Under the pieces are notes generated by a model. The model made no database searches. It was not told the origin of the DNA and saw nothing but the letters and a program-made list of their open reading frames with translations. The translations under genes and the position numbers were made by a program. A DNA stretch of 64,000 bases from Ianthella basta (taxonomy: Eukaryota; Porifera; Demospongiae; Verongiida; Ianthellidae): positions 8,172,713 through 8,236,712 of the forward strand of contig OZ025871.1 in NCBI GenBank assembly GCA_964019415.1, read 5' to 3'. Below are positions 1 through 12,461 of the stretch, in pieces (the stretch's first letter is position 1; each line of letters begins with the position of its first letter).

Positions 1-137
1 GTCTTTCATTGGCTTGCTGACTGTGATTCAGTTTGGATAGTGGATAGGTTTCTACCTGTCTTGTTACCTTACATACACTGTGCAGACTGCAGAGAGTGTG
101 TGGGATGCTTACTAGATCTAATCATGTCATTCTTTAG

Positions 138-230
138 AGTGGAGTAGCAGAGGATGGCCTTAAGCTGGAGGAGCTTGAAGGAAAGCTGGCTGGACATGGG
201 AGGCTGAAGAAGTTGAGATTTGAAGTTTAT
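138..230 (+). CDS. Exon of unrecognised nuclear-type protein, basic segment
   Basis: The exon is flanked by a tctttag acceptor and a GTAAGT donor and is 31 codons long, phase 0 on both sides. It encodes a charged amphipathic segment that begins SGVAEDGLKLEELEGKL and ends KKLRFEVY. The next exon that fits its phase begins at 1721. The upstream exons are outside the window. Confidence 0.6.
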
Positions 231-3200
231 GTAAGTTTCATCTCTTCAGCAGTTGTACACTGCATATTGACTCCAAATCACTCTGGTCCCACAAGGGTAC
301 CGTAGCCAACATTGTACCAGTATTGGATTAGTGGGCCTCAGTTGCTTGTCAAGAGGTGTTCTTTGTTGTAGCTGCTTCCCTAAAATGTCTGTCTTGTATG
401 CACTGTCTGGTGCACTGGTAGTGTTATGTGTTCTATTGAGCAGAGCATAAGACATAACACTGGCAGTGTTATGTCTGTGCACTGCTCTTCCCCTCTTGCC
501 CATGTAGTTGTATGGCTTGTTACTTATGCCACCAGTTATTGGTTAGCTGGTTGTATGAGGCACACAGATACTAGTCTTGAGCCCATCCCATGCACTTCCA
601 GTTGCCATTAATTTTTAGAAACCACCCAAATTTGGGTGTGGTCCCTAACTTTTGATATTGTGATGGATTCACAGTATAGTCATGTCACTACATCACTAAA
701 TGGACAGTAACAACAACAATAATGGCACCACTCTTTGCTCTATCGTGACTGAAAATCATTGTGAAGTGAAACCGGTCTAAGACAGCCACCTGTGGGCCAA
801 TTCTAACTGACCTGTATAGACAGGTGGCTGTCTATAGAGGTAGATTGCAATGCTTTAGTGCTATTTGTGGCCAGGGAGGCTGGCTGTTTTTGAGAGGTGG
901 CTGCCTAACTCAGTGATCATCTTAGACAGGTTCCACTGTATATATTCAGTATGCATCAAAGCAATGTCACATGACATGTGAACAATCTGAATGGTGCTTT
1001 GTATTTGCAGTACTATAGCTTTGTCTCCACCCCTATGTTAGCCATTGTAGAGGAAGTGGAGCTAGGAATGAGGCTACACAGACACATGCACATGCAGTTC
1101 TTATAGTTCAGGTATACTGGCTCCAACAGACTATTGTCAGGTAGTGACTGTGTACATCATGCATAAGTTAACCATCACATTCTACATTCAATCCACACTG
1201 CATTGATGGAGGTGGTCAAATGTATTATTCGAGATGACCTAAAGCACTCTGTGTACACTGTAGTGATGTGACTCTGACAGGACTTGATGAGCTGTGTATC
1301 AGTGTAGTCCTCTGGCTGTGTCTGACCACATTATATTTCATTCCAACATGTTCAGCTCTAGACATGGTGTGGACTTGGCATGTGTGCTCATCTGCTTGCA
1401 TGGTATTGTCTCACAGGTGGCTCTCATTTGATGTGCAGTAGTTGACATAGTTTAGTTGCATATAATTGTAGTTAAGCTCTAACGTGTTCATTTTATTATT
1501 TAATTGTATTTGAATTGAGCAGACCACACCAATGCACAGTAACACACACTCATTGCTATCAGAAAGAGGATGGAACAGTCTTGCGTCAAAGCCCACTCAT
1601 GCAGTGTGACTTCAGTGCAGTATGACATTGATTTGTTGTTACTACTAATGTGGCATGTGTGGTGAGAAGTAATGTACTTGAGTTGTTGTGTTCTGTACTG
1701 TTTACTGTTCACTCCTGCAGTCATCAGTACCACAAACACTTGTACACAAGTTTGGAGTGGCAGCTGTGAGAGGAGTTGTCAGGAACAAGAAGATTACAGA
1801 GTTCCAACTGGAGCCTTATATCAGAGACCAACAGGTAGTGGATGGTATACTAGCACAACTCACTACAGATGAGAGGAGGAAGTTCAAAGTTGAACAAGAT
1901 AGATATGGACGTCCCTCCATTGAGCTCTGTCCAGTTGGTGAGTGGTGCATAGTCAGTCTCCTCATGCAGTGTCTGTGCTGTGTCTGTCAAGTCCTCAGTC
2001 AGTTGTATCAGAGAAGCAGCACCTCATTCCCCAGCTGGCTGTGCTGGGTTGGGTGGGGCTAGCTCTCTCTTGTGTGTGAACCCTGTACCACCTGTAGGTG
2101 GTGAAGTGAGATTCTCACTTGACTGCCTTGAACTGCAGTGCTGTCATTACTACATGAGTGGGCATGTGTAGCACCCAATGTACATGTATCAGGACCTACA
2201 TTGCTGCCTGAATGCTGTAGTGCAGTCAGTTGAGGTGTAGTAGAGTGCAGATATGCTACTAGATATCTACTAGATGTGGTGGTATTGTCCTAACACTTGA
2301 GCACTAGTTTATGGATCCAAATAAGAGATTTATCCCTCGTGTGTGTAAGGTATGTAAGTACATTACTGTGTGTGGTTAGACTTTGGAATACATTCCCATT
2401 GTGTGCAAGGAGATCTCCTTATTCATCCCAGTCACTCAAGCACACCACCTTCCCCTCTTGCCCTGTGTGTCTGTCTGTTCACATGCTGTGGTGTTTGGTC
2501 ACCTCCTGTAGAGTGAGCCTCATGTAGTGAGATGTCCACTTTCTCTGTCCTGGTCTGCTTCACTCCCACACAGGTGACACCTCATCAGGTGATGCTCCCA
2601 ACTCAACAGGTTCCCAGCCAACTAATGAGGACACAGTGATGGACCTGGACAGGACTGAGGTCAGTGACATTTCAGAGAGCAGTCTACATTGTACCATTTC
2701 CAACACAATGCCACAGTTGTCCAGTAGAACCTGCCCTGTCCTTTGCCCTCCTTGTCCTGTCCTGCATGGTGTCTGCAATGTGACTGTTTACCTGTACATT
2801 GTCTAACTTGTCCTGTGAGTCCCTATACTGGACAGACTGGGACATACTCAGGACATCACTCATACTTACATACACTTTAATCAGTTGCTAACTAGTTAAG
2901 CTGCAATTCTCAGTTCTCAGTTATTATTCATCAGTTACTGTACCTTTGTTTATGGTTCATACTTTAGCACCAGTTGTCACTGGTTATGTAATGCCAGCCC
3001 TCACATGATCCTTCACATGGCAAGTAGGCTAACAAGATGGACAAAGAGATTGGTACTCTCTCAAACTCTTTTGTTAGTGATTTTACATGTGTGCTATGTT
3101 TTGTTTCATGAGATACTGCACATGTATAGTGATCACTGATCTTCCCAATGGTTGGACCCATTCCCATTCCAACTGTTCACTGACCAGTTGTCAGGTTTAC

Positions 3201-6200
3201 TGCCAGTTATTACAGTACCAGTTACCAGTTATGGTCCACTGAGTTCACAGCTCTACACACTGTTTGTCTCCATTGGATGTGGACATCCTCTGTGTGTCCT
3301 CTCACAAGCACGTCCACCCACAGTTCTATATATCTTTTCAATGCATAGGCAGAGGAAGATACTTTCATTTAGGGGGGCACTACAACTACCTTAATCAAGA
3401 CGTCTCTACCTCACACATCCTGTCTGTTGGTGCCTTGGATGTGGGAGATCCTCTGAACTATATGTAGTGCCTACTGAGTCCACAGATCTGGAGTGTCTGC
3501 AGAACCAAATTTACTATCACAAAAATTACGCTACATGCACAGTACTCATACTCATGGTCCAGTGTGTACTGGTTTTACTGAGTCCTTTTATTGATGAGAG
3601 GTCTTGTTACAGTTAAAGTTCTCCTAAACACTTTGGGACAGTTCTCTGTCATCACTCACTGTAGACATGTGGCTCCACATTGCATGGGCTATACTGGACC
3701 CTTCCCCTACAGTATATTGCTGTAAAGTATGATTACTGGTGTTGTCAGAACCTCTCTTAGTAATCTTGAACCTGACACTTTCCCTCCTGTGCTGATGCTA
3801 ATTGTGTGACCTGTTGTATCTTGTAAGCATCATACTTAACAATGGCTCAGTTCCAGTACTGAATAGGTGCATGTCCTCCCTGTCATAACACACAGTTTCC
3901 CCCACCAGTCCATGCAAAGGACACACTCAGGCAAACGTAGGATAGAGATTGTATGTATGTGCTCTGTTTGAACTGTTTACCAGTGTCATCTAAGAACAGG
4001 AGAACCTTGTCTTTGTGCACTGGTACTGTTGGCCGTAGTACCTCAACATTTTATAGCAGGTCAATTCTGCTCACATTCACTGTATGCCATAGACTGATGT
4101 GGTGTTGTGTCTGTTGTCACTGTATTGTGGTGCCGATTTCAGTGCCAGATGTGATATATAGACTGTGTGCTGATACCTATATTGTATGGTTAGCTATAAT
4201 GCAATGCATGTGTATGTACGTACATGCACACACATGCACAAATGCCCGCTATCTACCTACCCCTCTCTAGCACCCTCAGACTGTCCTAGCAGGCAGGACC
4301 CCAGAGGAGGAAGAGGAGGACAAGAAGGAGGAAGGGACCTCTCCACCTGTAAAGAAGAGTAGAAAGCTGGTGCAGGGCCAGGAGGAGGTGGGTGTGGAGA
4401 GGTGCCTGCATGGTACTGTCAATACTGTCAATTCACACTGTACCACTTCCTGTTTGGCACAGGATGGCAAAACTGGTCAATTGGGAGACCCCACCTCACA
4501 AGCATCCCCGAGCATTGGTGCTTCTATCACCTCCTCTGCAACAGTAGTCATTGACCTGAGTGATGACTCACAGATGAGCTCCAGCCACTATTACTCACAG
4601 GATGAGGATGAGTACGCTATGCCGCCCACACCACTGGAGTTCACTCGAGTGGTTGGGTCACCTGACTGTGGAGAGTGCTCAGCTCGCACCAACCTCAGCT
4701 ACATTCACCCACTGAATGCCAAGTACTTGAAGAGAGCCACCATTAGTCCAGAAGAGAAGGTTGGTCTGGGCAGGTGGTGAAGTGAGAGAGGGAGCTGGAG
4801 TTGGCATTAGCTTCTCTTGGTGACCCTTAATTAATGCTAGCGCAGTAGTTGTCCTTGTGAGGTAGCACACATTCAACAGCTGCCATGTGTCAGATTGGGT
4901 CAGAGTGCATGGCTGGTTTAGTTGTATCTCCAACATCATTCCGCGCTCTTCACTTGTTATTAGTACTTCAATTCCTCATTCATTAATTCATTTACATAAT
5001 GTGATTAGGTTGTTTGTGTCAGCTCCTGCTTATTCATAAAATTAATAGTGTCGGGTGAGCTAAATGGACGTGCACAGCTTCATGTACCTCTTTTTACTGT
5101 CTCCTACTAAACAGGTGACCAGTCTAGTCCCAACCACTCCCACTACTGCCCACCTAAGCACTGGGCAGTTGTCGACAACATTTCCAGCCATCTTGTTTGC
5201 CCAACACTCACTCCTATCCCAACCTGTCTCCATGGCGATGACCATTCAAGCACTGCCAACTGTTCACACCACTGCTCACGCTACTGTTGCTCCTGAGATG
5301 CACAGTCAAGGCAGACTAGGACACCACAGCATGCACCACCACCCCGAGGTGGTGTGGGGACAGCATCAAATGCAGCAGTTAGCAGCCACACAGTATCAAC
5401 AGCAGCAGCAAATGTCTACCAGTGAGGCGGGGCCTACTGGCTCCTCCTCCTCCAATCCCATTCCCTACAACACCTATTACTGGAATAATGGCTCAGTGAC
5501 TGGCATACCACAGTGTGTGGCAGTGGCTCCTCTAATAGGGTACTATCTACCAGCCTACCTCAGCTGCAGCAGCATATGGCAGTAATTCACCAATGGTATA
5601 CTGCAATACAGTTAGCTCTGAGGGGTCTTCACCCTTTGCCTGAGATGACCCAAGAGCGGTACCAGGCCTGCCAGACTGCACTGCAGGGCACTCAGGTGAG
5701 GCAGTTGAGGCAGATGGAGCAGACGGCACAGCAGCCCACCACTCCTGAGGTGGGTGTGGTGCAGCAGGCAATGGTGCACCAGACACCTCCCCACCTCACG
5801 TCACTACAGGACTCCTCTGTGAGACAGACCCCCTGCCAGTCAGTGAGGAGCCAGTTGTCTGCAGTGGACCCTCCCTTACAAGGTGCAGTGCAGTGGTTGG
5901 GCATATGTGTTGAGGCTTTGAACTACTGAGGGCACCACTGAAGTAAAGTGCATGTCTTTGTGGATACTGCTTCAGTGACACTGTCACTAACACACCACCA
6001 GTTACACATACAACACTACAGGACAGTCATTTGTATAGCAACAAAATGTTATTCATTAGAAATGATGTGTTTACAGTATGATCTTCTCCAAACTGACCAA
6101 CAGGTGTTCTCACTGTTGTGGCACATGTCATGTTGATATAGTGAACTGCATGGGTACAACTACTATAGACTGGACAGGCAGTAGTGGAACAGTTTGTCTC

Positions 6201-6645
6201 ACCATGAGCCCTCTGTACTTGGATGGGATTGACATATTTGCTCATCAATGGATGGTCTGCCGTGGTGATACTCAGTTTCCAGAAAGTTCACATAATTTGC
6301 TAAACAAAATGTACTGTGCATAGTAATCTACTGTGTTAAGTTTCGTCTGCTGTCAGTGGACAATAGCTTCATTTTAATGGTAACATTCAGAATGTTTTAG
6401 TATAATGCTCTACATGTGTAGAGTGCTGTATGCTGTAATGGTTTTAAATGTTTGTGAATTATGTGCAGTTTTGCATTATTTATATTGGCACTGTCTGCAG
6501 ACCCTGATGGACCAGGTCCCTCTGTTGGTGGACCTCCATCATCAAAGGAAAGCAAAGGAGAAAACACGCGGCAAGGTATGCTTCCATCTACTTCTGTTAT
6601 TATGACTTATATACTGAGTGTGCTAAATGTTATGGATAGCCCATA

Positions 6646-6688
<43 letters not shown>

Positions 6689-6696
6689 GCGTGTGC

Positions 6697-6727
<31 letters not shown>

Positions 6728-7062
6728 GAGTAGTTCAAATTCTGATAGTGGCTCGCTAACTTAATTGTCTTTGAATTGACAACCCAAGGGGAGTGCCATC
6801 TTCTATGCATAAGAGAGTGGTGGGAGGCTCTGTCATCCAGGACCTGCCCCCGTCCTGCCACCATTGTGTCATGTGCCATGTTTGCTGTATGTTCCTCCCC
6901 TGCATGCAGGCAGCAAAAAGGGCAAACGGAGTGCTACGGAAGGTGCTCCTTTTTTGGCAAAGAAAGGGAGAGACTACTCCTAATCTGACCATTTGTAAAT
7001 GGACGCACACACATACATAGGTATGCTGCTGAGTGAACACACACGTGCACACACATGCACGC

Positions 7063-7117
<55 letters not shown>

Positions 7118-8831
7118 ACACATGCACACACTACACACACACACACGCACACACGTGCACACTACACACATGTACACACACACACACAAGTCCATGTACT
7201 GTACTGTCTCCAATTCTCCCAGCACTTCAGACGCCACAGGACCACTCCCCAATGTGCACCTTCCCTCAGCAGCCTTTCCCACCACTCATGTAGCCCCACC
7301 CAAATCCAATGTAGCCCCACCCACATACAATGTAGCCCCACCCACATCCAATATAGCCCCACCCACATCTATTGTAACTCCAGCCCTCAACAGAGTCAAC
7401 AGCAGAAGCAAACAGGTGTGTGTTGCTATAGCAACTGGTTGTATTTGCATTCATCATGCACTCTAGTGTCTGTTGTACAGGCCACTCCCTATTGTATCCC
7501 CTACAGCCACACTCTCCTGCTGTGTGTCTGGTTAAGTGACTGCCAGCATCATGTCTCCACTGTCCTGACCACAGTACCTACCCAATCCTCACACCAACTA
7601 CATGTCTGAAGGACACTCGTGAAATAGGAGGCCACACCTCAGTGGACTACTGATGCCAATGTCATTGTACCCTTCCAACATGCACATGTACACACACACA
7701 CACACACCTCATGTGAGTCTGTAGTCCACACTTTGTACCAAGTCTGATTATGACCAGACAGGTCATTCTAGACTGCCCTCTTGTCTCCTTGTGGCATCCA
7801 CTCGACTCTTTCATTAATGCTAGTAATGGACACTCTCCCCCCCTCTCTCTCCTTCTACCAATCACCAGGAGGTGCAAGCACACACACACACACCATTGCC
7901 TGCAGTACTCCTCCCAGTACAATATGGATTCCCTTCTACCTCTGCCCCCATGTCCCTCTTCCCCGGACCACTCCCCCAACATCAGTCAGGTAGTCCACTG
8001 CAGAGTGTGCACACCTCACCCACTGCATGCTCCATTACTTGTGCTCCATCTAGCAGGCTATCCCGCTAGACCAACCCAGGGTAGAATGGTGCTCATTGAC
8101 ATGTTGTTACACAGTGCACAGATACAGTGCAACCTGCCCAGATGGAGCCTGTCACTCACTGCAATACTTAATGGCCCGAGGCAGGGAAACCTACTTTTTG
8201 TACAGCAATGTAATTTGTTGCTATGCTTTTGTACATGAATACCATATTGTTGGTGCAATCTTTTAATTCAATTGTTTATACTCCATTTCACATTTCAACC
8301 CATGCAACCTGTACTGTACGTATGCATGTTCTTCCCCTATCCCTCCCCCTCCCTCCCTCTATTGCAATGTCTGGCAGTGTTAGGTGTCTCAGTCCTCCAG
8401 TAGTGGACCCAACCAAGGAGTGAGCCCCACTCTGTGGAACTACCCTACACTCCACCTCCAAGACACACAAGGTATGGCAATTTGTGGACAGCTTAATTAC
8501 ATAATGCTGACTTGCCGAGTGTCAGTAACATGGTGGTCTGTGCTTGCACACACATTGACTATGACCAACCACATAGCACTGATGGGACAGTGGGAACTCT
8601 CTTAGTTTAATTCCTTGAGCTCTTCCTTGTGCTGTTCATAGCACTCTACAGTGGACAGCAGTGAATGGTGTGGCTAGTCCATAGGGAATTGCTAACTCCC
8701 TATGGACTGACCGTGTGCTGACACACAATGTACACACACTAGGTAATGTGAATATGTTATGTATGGATGTATTCACTTGCATGTGTTTGAGCATATGGAT
8801 GCATGTATATATGTGTGTGTTTGTGTGTGTA

Positions 8832-8928
<97 letters not shown>

Positions 8929-9092
8929 ACACATTTCATTTGGGTTTGTGCCTTTCATTCATTTGCTGGCCTCCCACCATACAGTCCACTGGTAGTGCAG
9001 CTCAAACCATTGTGAATCACAAGACCTGGGCTGCCTCAGTGCAGGAGAACTATATGACAGGATTGCCAAGGATTTTTCTTGCCTGTTACTAG
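138..9092 (+). CDS. Split gene for an unrecognised acidic, Q/S/P-rich probably nuclear protein (3' part; exons listed separately)
   Basis: This entry spans a plus-strand gene whose 5' end lies left of the window. Exons from 138 to 5695 join with consistent phases; those from 6501 on are tentative. The predicted protein has a basic N-terminal segment, a conserved-looking domain of about 70 residues, acidic and Ser/Thr/Pro-rich stretches, a likely nuclear localisation signal (PPVKKSRK), a SUMO-interaction-like motif (VVIDLSDD), and Gln-rich and His-rich stretches. That composition suggests a transcription or chromatin regulator (inference). I do not recognise the family. A poly(A)-like AATTAAA lies at about 9197, roughly 100 bases after the proposed stop. 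Confidence 0.6.
764..938. mobile_element. Short MITE with pogo/Tigger-like ends
   Basis: The left end (agtgaaaccggtctaagac, then agccacct) is the inverted complement, with a few changes, of the right end (gtctaag region ending ggttccactg, then TA). The internal sequence is about 110 bp and has no coding capacity. CAGTGGAACC-type termini next to TA are typical of non-autonomous pogo/Tc1-mariner relatives. It lies in the first intron seen of the flanking gene. Confidence 0.55.
1721..1937 (+). CDS. Exon encoding the most conserved-looking domain of the gene
   Basis: The exon runs from a ctgcag acceptor to a GTGAGT donor, 217 bases, entering in phase 0 and leaving in phase 1. The 72 residues look like a folded, mostly helical domain: SSVPQTLVHKFGVAAVRGVV, then a segment with EFQLEPYIRDQQVV, then DERRKFKVEQDRYGRPSIEL. 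The regular alternation of hydrophobic and charged residues and the lack of low complexity argue that it is coding. The family is not recognised. Confidence 0.65.
2574..2659 (+). CDS. Exon, Ser/Thr/Asp-rich linker
   Basis: It follows a cccacacag acceptor and ends at GAG before GTCAGT. Joined in phase 1 to the preceding exon it gives GDTSSGDAPNSTGSQ and ends DTVMDLDRTE, returning to phase 0. It looks like a disordered linker. Confidence 0.55.
4271..4387 (+). CDS. Exon, acidic stretch followed by basic NLS-like motif
   Basis: The exon is 39 codons in phase 0, with a ctctctag acceptor and a GTGGGT donor. It holds PEEEEEDKKEE followed by PPVKKSRKLV, an acidic tract and then a short basic cluster resembling a monopartite nuclear localisation signal. 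Confidence 0.6.
4463..4759 (+). CDS. Exon with SUMO-interaction-like motif
   Basis: The exon is 99 codons in phase 0, from a ggcacag acceptor to GAGAAG before GTTGGT. It includes SATVVIDLSDDSQ, which fits the hydrophobic core plus acidic and serine tail of a SUMO-interacting motif. A Ser/Tyr/Asp stretch follows (SSSHYYSQDEDEY), and then a more ordered segment ending LSYIHPLNAKYLKRATISPE. An alternative donor lies at 4774, but it would break the phase with the next exon. Confidence 0.65.
5115..5495 (+). CDS. Exon, Thr/Ala/Gln/His-rich region
   Basis: The exon is in phase 0 after an aaacag acceptor. It encodes low-complexity Thr-, His- and Gln-rich sequence (HHSMHHHPEVV, QYQQQQQMS) and ends at NNGS. 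I place the donor at GTGACT (5496), which gives a 74-bp intron with a ctaat branch-like element and keeps phase 0. Reading through instead would stop after about 30 more codons. Confidence 0.55.
5570..5695 (+). CDS. Exon, helical Gln-rich segment
   Basis: It follows the ctgcag acceptor at 5569 and ends before a good GTGAGG donor, 42 codons in phase 0. The peptide QHMAVIHQWYTAIQLALRGL followed by PEMTQERYQACQTALQG looks helical. The frame stays open to a TGA at about 5927 (QLRQMEQTAQQPTTPE and onward), so a longer or terminal version of the exon is possible. Confidence 0.45.
6501..6575 (+). CDS. Tentative exon of the same gene
   Basis: It lies between a gtctgcag acceptor and a GTATGC donor, 75 bases, so it keeps whatever phase enters. 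Two frames are open: one gives a Pro/Gly/Ser-rich peptide (DPDGPGPSVGGPPSSKES), the other a basic helix. I cannot decide between them. Confidence 0.4.
6649..6727. repeat. TG microsatellite with GC interruptions
   Basis: An almost pure (TG)n run interrupted by gcgtgcg variants, in an intron. Open frames across it are repeat artefacts. Confidence 0.9.
6910..6942 (+). CDS. Tentative micro-exon, basic
   Basis: This is a 33-base segment between a tgcatgcag acceptor and GTGCTC. In phase 1 it reads GSKKGKRSATE, a basic NLS-like peptide; in phase 0 it reads AAKRANGVLRK. Length and splice sites fit a micro-exon, but the evidence is thin. Confidence 0.3.
7031..7191. repeat. CA microsatellite, compound
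   Basis: An (AC)n run, purest at about 7066-7117, with flanking acgc and acatg variants on both sides. It lies in an intron just before the tentative exon at 7223. Confidence 0.9.
7223..7415 (+). CDS. Tentative Pro/Ser-rich exon containing a 21-bp minisatellite
   Basis: The segment is bounded by a tctcccag acceptor and CAG before GTGTGT. About four copies of a 21-bp unit (core tgtagccccacccacat) at about 7289-7376 give a seven-residue repeat such as VAPPTSN in one frame. The true frame is not settled by the phases. Confidence 0.35.
7869..7989 (+). CDS. Tentative Pro/Ser/Gln-rich exon
   Basis: It lies between a caccag acceptor and CAG before GTAGTC. One frame reads EVQAHTHTPLPAVLLPVQYG and ends PMSLFPGPLPQHQS, similar in style to the rest of the protein. 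A short CA run sits inside it. The phase is not fixed. Confidence 0.35.
8393..8471 (+). CDS. Tentative exon near the 3' end
   Basis: It follows a tgtctcag acceptor and ends before GTATGG. It reads SSSGPNQGVSPTLWNYPTLH in phase 0, a plausible disordered segment. Confidence 0.4.
8811..8927. repeat. TG microsatellite
   Basis: A long, nearly perfect (TG)n tract with a variant shoulder at its left edge, located in the last intron. Confidence 0.9.
8985..9092 (+). CDS. Probable terminal exon of the unrecognised gene
   Basis: It follows a ccatacag acceptor, is 36 codons in phase 0, and ends with TAG. It reads STGSAAQTIVNHKTWAASVQ followed by ENYMTGLPRIFLACY. An AATTAAA sequence at about 9197 could be its polyadenylation signal. 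The two other entry phases meet early stops. Confidence 0.45.
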   Translation, partial: STGSAAQTIVNHKTWAASVQENYMTGLPRIFLACY

Positions 9093-9203
9093 ACTTAGCT
9101 GGACTGAAGTTTGCAGTTCTTGATGTTGAGATTTTATTGTATCATTTTAGCAGTTGTTTGCATGACGTTTAGGGAAATGTGTGATTTCTGTGAAAAATTA
9201 AAG

Positions 9204-12200
9204 TGACACCAGTAATGTTTCCTTGTATTAGCTATAATGTGGTAAATGTACACTACATCTTGCAGTGTGTAGAGTGGCTAGTGTGTAGGTGTATGTGAGT
9301 GAGCATTGCATTGCATGTGCCACTTTCCTGCTAGCCAATAGCTGTAGGGACATCATACACCACATCTGTGCTGTGTGGCTGTTTTCTGTAGGTGTGTGTG
9401 GTAAATTTTAATTTGTAACAGTAACTGTTAGTAATAATTAACTTCATCGATCCACTTAATTTAATACAGCCTGCATGGTTTCGATCTTCATGCATTGCAC
9501 ATATGCATATTACTGATCATGAACGCTGTCATGTATGGTGCAATAGCTATAGTAGTTGCACAATTGCAAGTATAGCTATATATAGGGCCACACAGAACAT
9601 CCTTGTTGAGACTCATATGCGAACTGCTGTACATGTGAATTGTGCATAATTGTGTATAGCTATAGCCTGCAGCTGGCAGCCCTTTGAATTCAGTGTATTA
9701 TACTTCATAATTGTTTGACAGATCTAGAGTTGTAATCTTGCATGGCAATGTTATTCACTGATGTCACCTCAAATACTTAGTGATAACAGTATGTAATTCT
9801 GTCAATTCTGATGGTGTAATTCAAGTAAGCTGAGAGTGGATACCATGAATAGGACGTTGGTCTTTAGCAGGTCGTTGACAAGGAATAAGCAACAGTTATT
9901 ATAAAGTTTATTTTTATGAAATGATAATAATTTGGAGGCCAGGAGTGAGCAGACGAAGGTATAGTATAATTATAATATTATTATAGTGCATCCAATTGAT
10001 GAGTGCATGCATGTCTTTTATATAGTATGTATACGTAGTCAGTGCACCAAGGGCAAATAAATATTACAGGTGAGCTATAGAGGTAGATGGATTGAGAGGA
10101 ATGCCTGCCCTGCCCTGTACATGTGTGACAGCAGTATTGATCAGAATGAATGAAGCTGGAGCAGTAGCATTGGAAGTTATTGACATCAAATATACAACTA
10201 GCTATAGGCTTGGTCATAAAAGGACAACAAGTACAGCAAAAAACACACTGAAATGTGTAGATCGAACTAATTTACATAGCTAGAGTCAACTATAATGCTT
10301 GATCATGGTCTGTGTGATAACAGTATCACAATACATGAAGCCTGCACTCTGGAGTGTGGAGTGACTACTGCAGCAATAGAGAACAATGCTTCAAGGGTAT
10401 TAGTGCCATTAGTATTGCAATAACTGAACCTTCAACAGTGTAGTGGCTGGTGTTATGTGTGTAGTGTAAGTTAAAGAATGCTGCATTGTTGCTGCATGCA
10501 GTATGTGCATGTGTCCTGGTTCCAGCTGTCGTGTACAGCTAGGTGTGGTATATATACACGGAGCCTATGAGATACCTTAAACAGTCAAGCAAATCATGTG
10601 TGGTTCAGACCACATGCAAACATGGGCTTCATACATACCTTCATGGTACACAAGTCTGACAAAAGGTGCAGGTTCTTGTTTGTTCATGCCAAGCCTGGTA
10701 CCCACAACCAGCACCATGCAGTAGCCTAGTACAGTAATCATTCATCATATCCTATTTCTAGCTCAACTTGTTTCTAAACAGCTTTTACATCTTTCACTAA
10801 ATTGCACAAAGCTTAGGTAGGTGTTGTTTTTCTTTTGCCTCCTTGCCACCAATTGTATTGAATATCTCAATATGCAAAAGGTGGTCAAAACTATTGTAAC
10901 ATTTTTAAAATATCCACAAATCAACAAAGAAATGAAACATGCTGCAATTGCATCTCATCAGTACTGCACAATTAGTATAATAAGAAAAGTAAACACAAAC
11001 TATTGCACTAAGGCACACACATCTTTGTGTGTATGCACATGTAGTGACTTTCAGCTCACCAACATGTCACTACATGTGCATACACTCTATGGCTGCTGTC
11101 CACACACAGACATGTGGAGAAAGCCATGCACTCTGTATGCTCTCAAATGTCACAGTCCACACTGACAACCTCAAGCCACTGTTATACCTAACTTGTGAGG
11201 ATCACTCAACTTGCCTGTACTTCTCACACTTGAGGTTATGTAGGGACAACAGAGAGAGACTGTAACATAAATTATGCCAGAATACAGGCACAGTGCCTGA
11301 GCTCTGACTGCATGCAGTGTACAAAGAGCAAATTGATAAAGAACATATGAGCTTTTAAGGATATACAATAATGTCTAAGGTTTAATATAATCTCAGTATA
11401 CATGATTGATTCCATAATGTGTCCATAGCCATGGGGAAAGTCATTCTTGTTTGCGGTGTATGTCCTCATACATAACATGCAATTAGTGCAAGTTAGTGCA
11501 CATTGTGATGTTTAGCATATGTCACAATCACTAGTACTGTATGCTGACATATGTACAGTGGAAAGGATACACACTACATATAAGTATTGCATGCACACAT
11601 GCATATGGATGCACACATACACAACCATTGCATGTCCATTCACATTGTAAGTTACACAAGCACTGCCTATGTATGGCCACTTTATATACTCCCATGCATA
11701 ATTACTAACCCCTTGCCTGTCTACAGTACTAGTACTGCCAGTGCTACATAGCTCTTTAGAAAGACAAGCACCATGGGACCAAACCACACTACACACCCTT
11801 CACAGTATTAGCTAGCTCCTCCCACAGCTGTCATGACCCCAGTCACCTCCATGCGGTGTTGCCCCACCCACCTTCAATGAGGATCCTTCTGCATCAATAG
11901 GGGAAAGCGTGCACGTATATCCATGTCAGCATTCCCCCTTACTGCGGTCCACATACTATTAGTCCTATTTATGTGCACTTTGCAGTGAACCCATTGCATG
12001 CAAGTGTAATTGTGGATGACCCAGAGAGTCCCAAATCCAGTCCCACTTTTGACACAGAAATGAGGTAGACTCTTCCTGGCCCCCTGATTGCAAGGTTGCC
12101 TATACTCAGTCTGAAGTAATGTGATGGACTGTTGGTGACTGTGGGTATAATAATACTGTATGTCAGCAATTTGGACCAAACACTAGTCATGTTGAAAAGT

Positions 12201-12460
12201 GGTCTCTTGTATTGTTTGCATTTCTGCCTTTCTCACTATATCCCTTTATGGTGCATGGTTTATGCTATACACTCAAAGTCAGCTATATATAAGACTACTT
12301 GGATTGGCTCTCATGCAGCCATTTGTAGCTGTTTGTTGCACACCTTGTACTAATTTGTACTTAACTAGCTAATGATTGTGTACTCCAGGTCCAAGCGATA
12401 CAAAATTGGTTAGCTTCAAATAAGATGGTAGCTATCATGTTAGCTACAGCAGATATAGCA
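9204..12460. other. Intergenic stretch without a recognisable gene
   Basis: The sequence is AT-rich with many stops in all frames. I see no splice-phased exons, no RNA gene and no element with clear ends. It separates the 3' end of the first gene from the duplicated promoter region of the NLR gene. Confidence 0.5.
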
Positions 12461-12461
12461 G

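Noticed and set aside
6756-7285. Long open frames of Cys-Val or His-Thr repeats
   Set aside because: They are translations of TG/CA microsatellites in several frames and both strands, with no exon structure. The same applies at 8.8, 44.3 and 49.9 kb.
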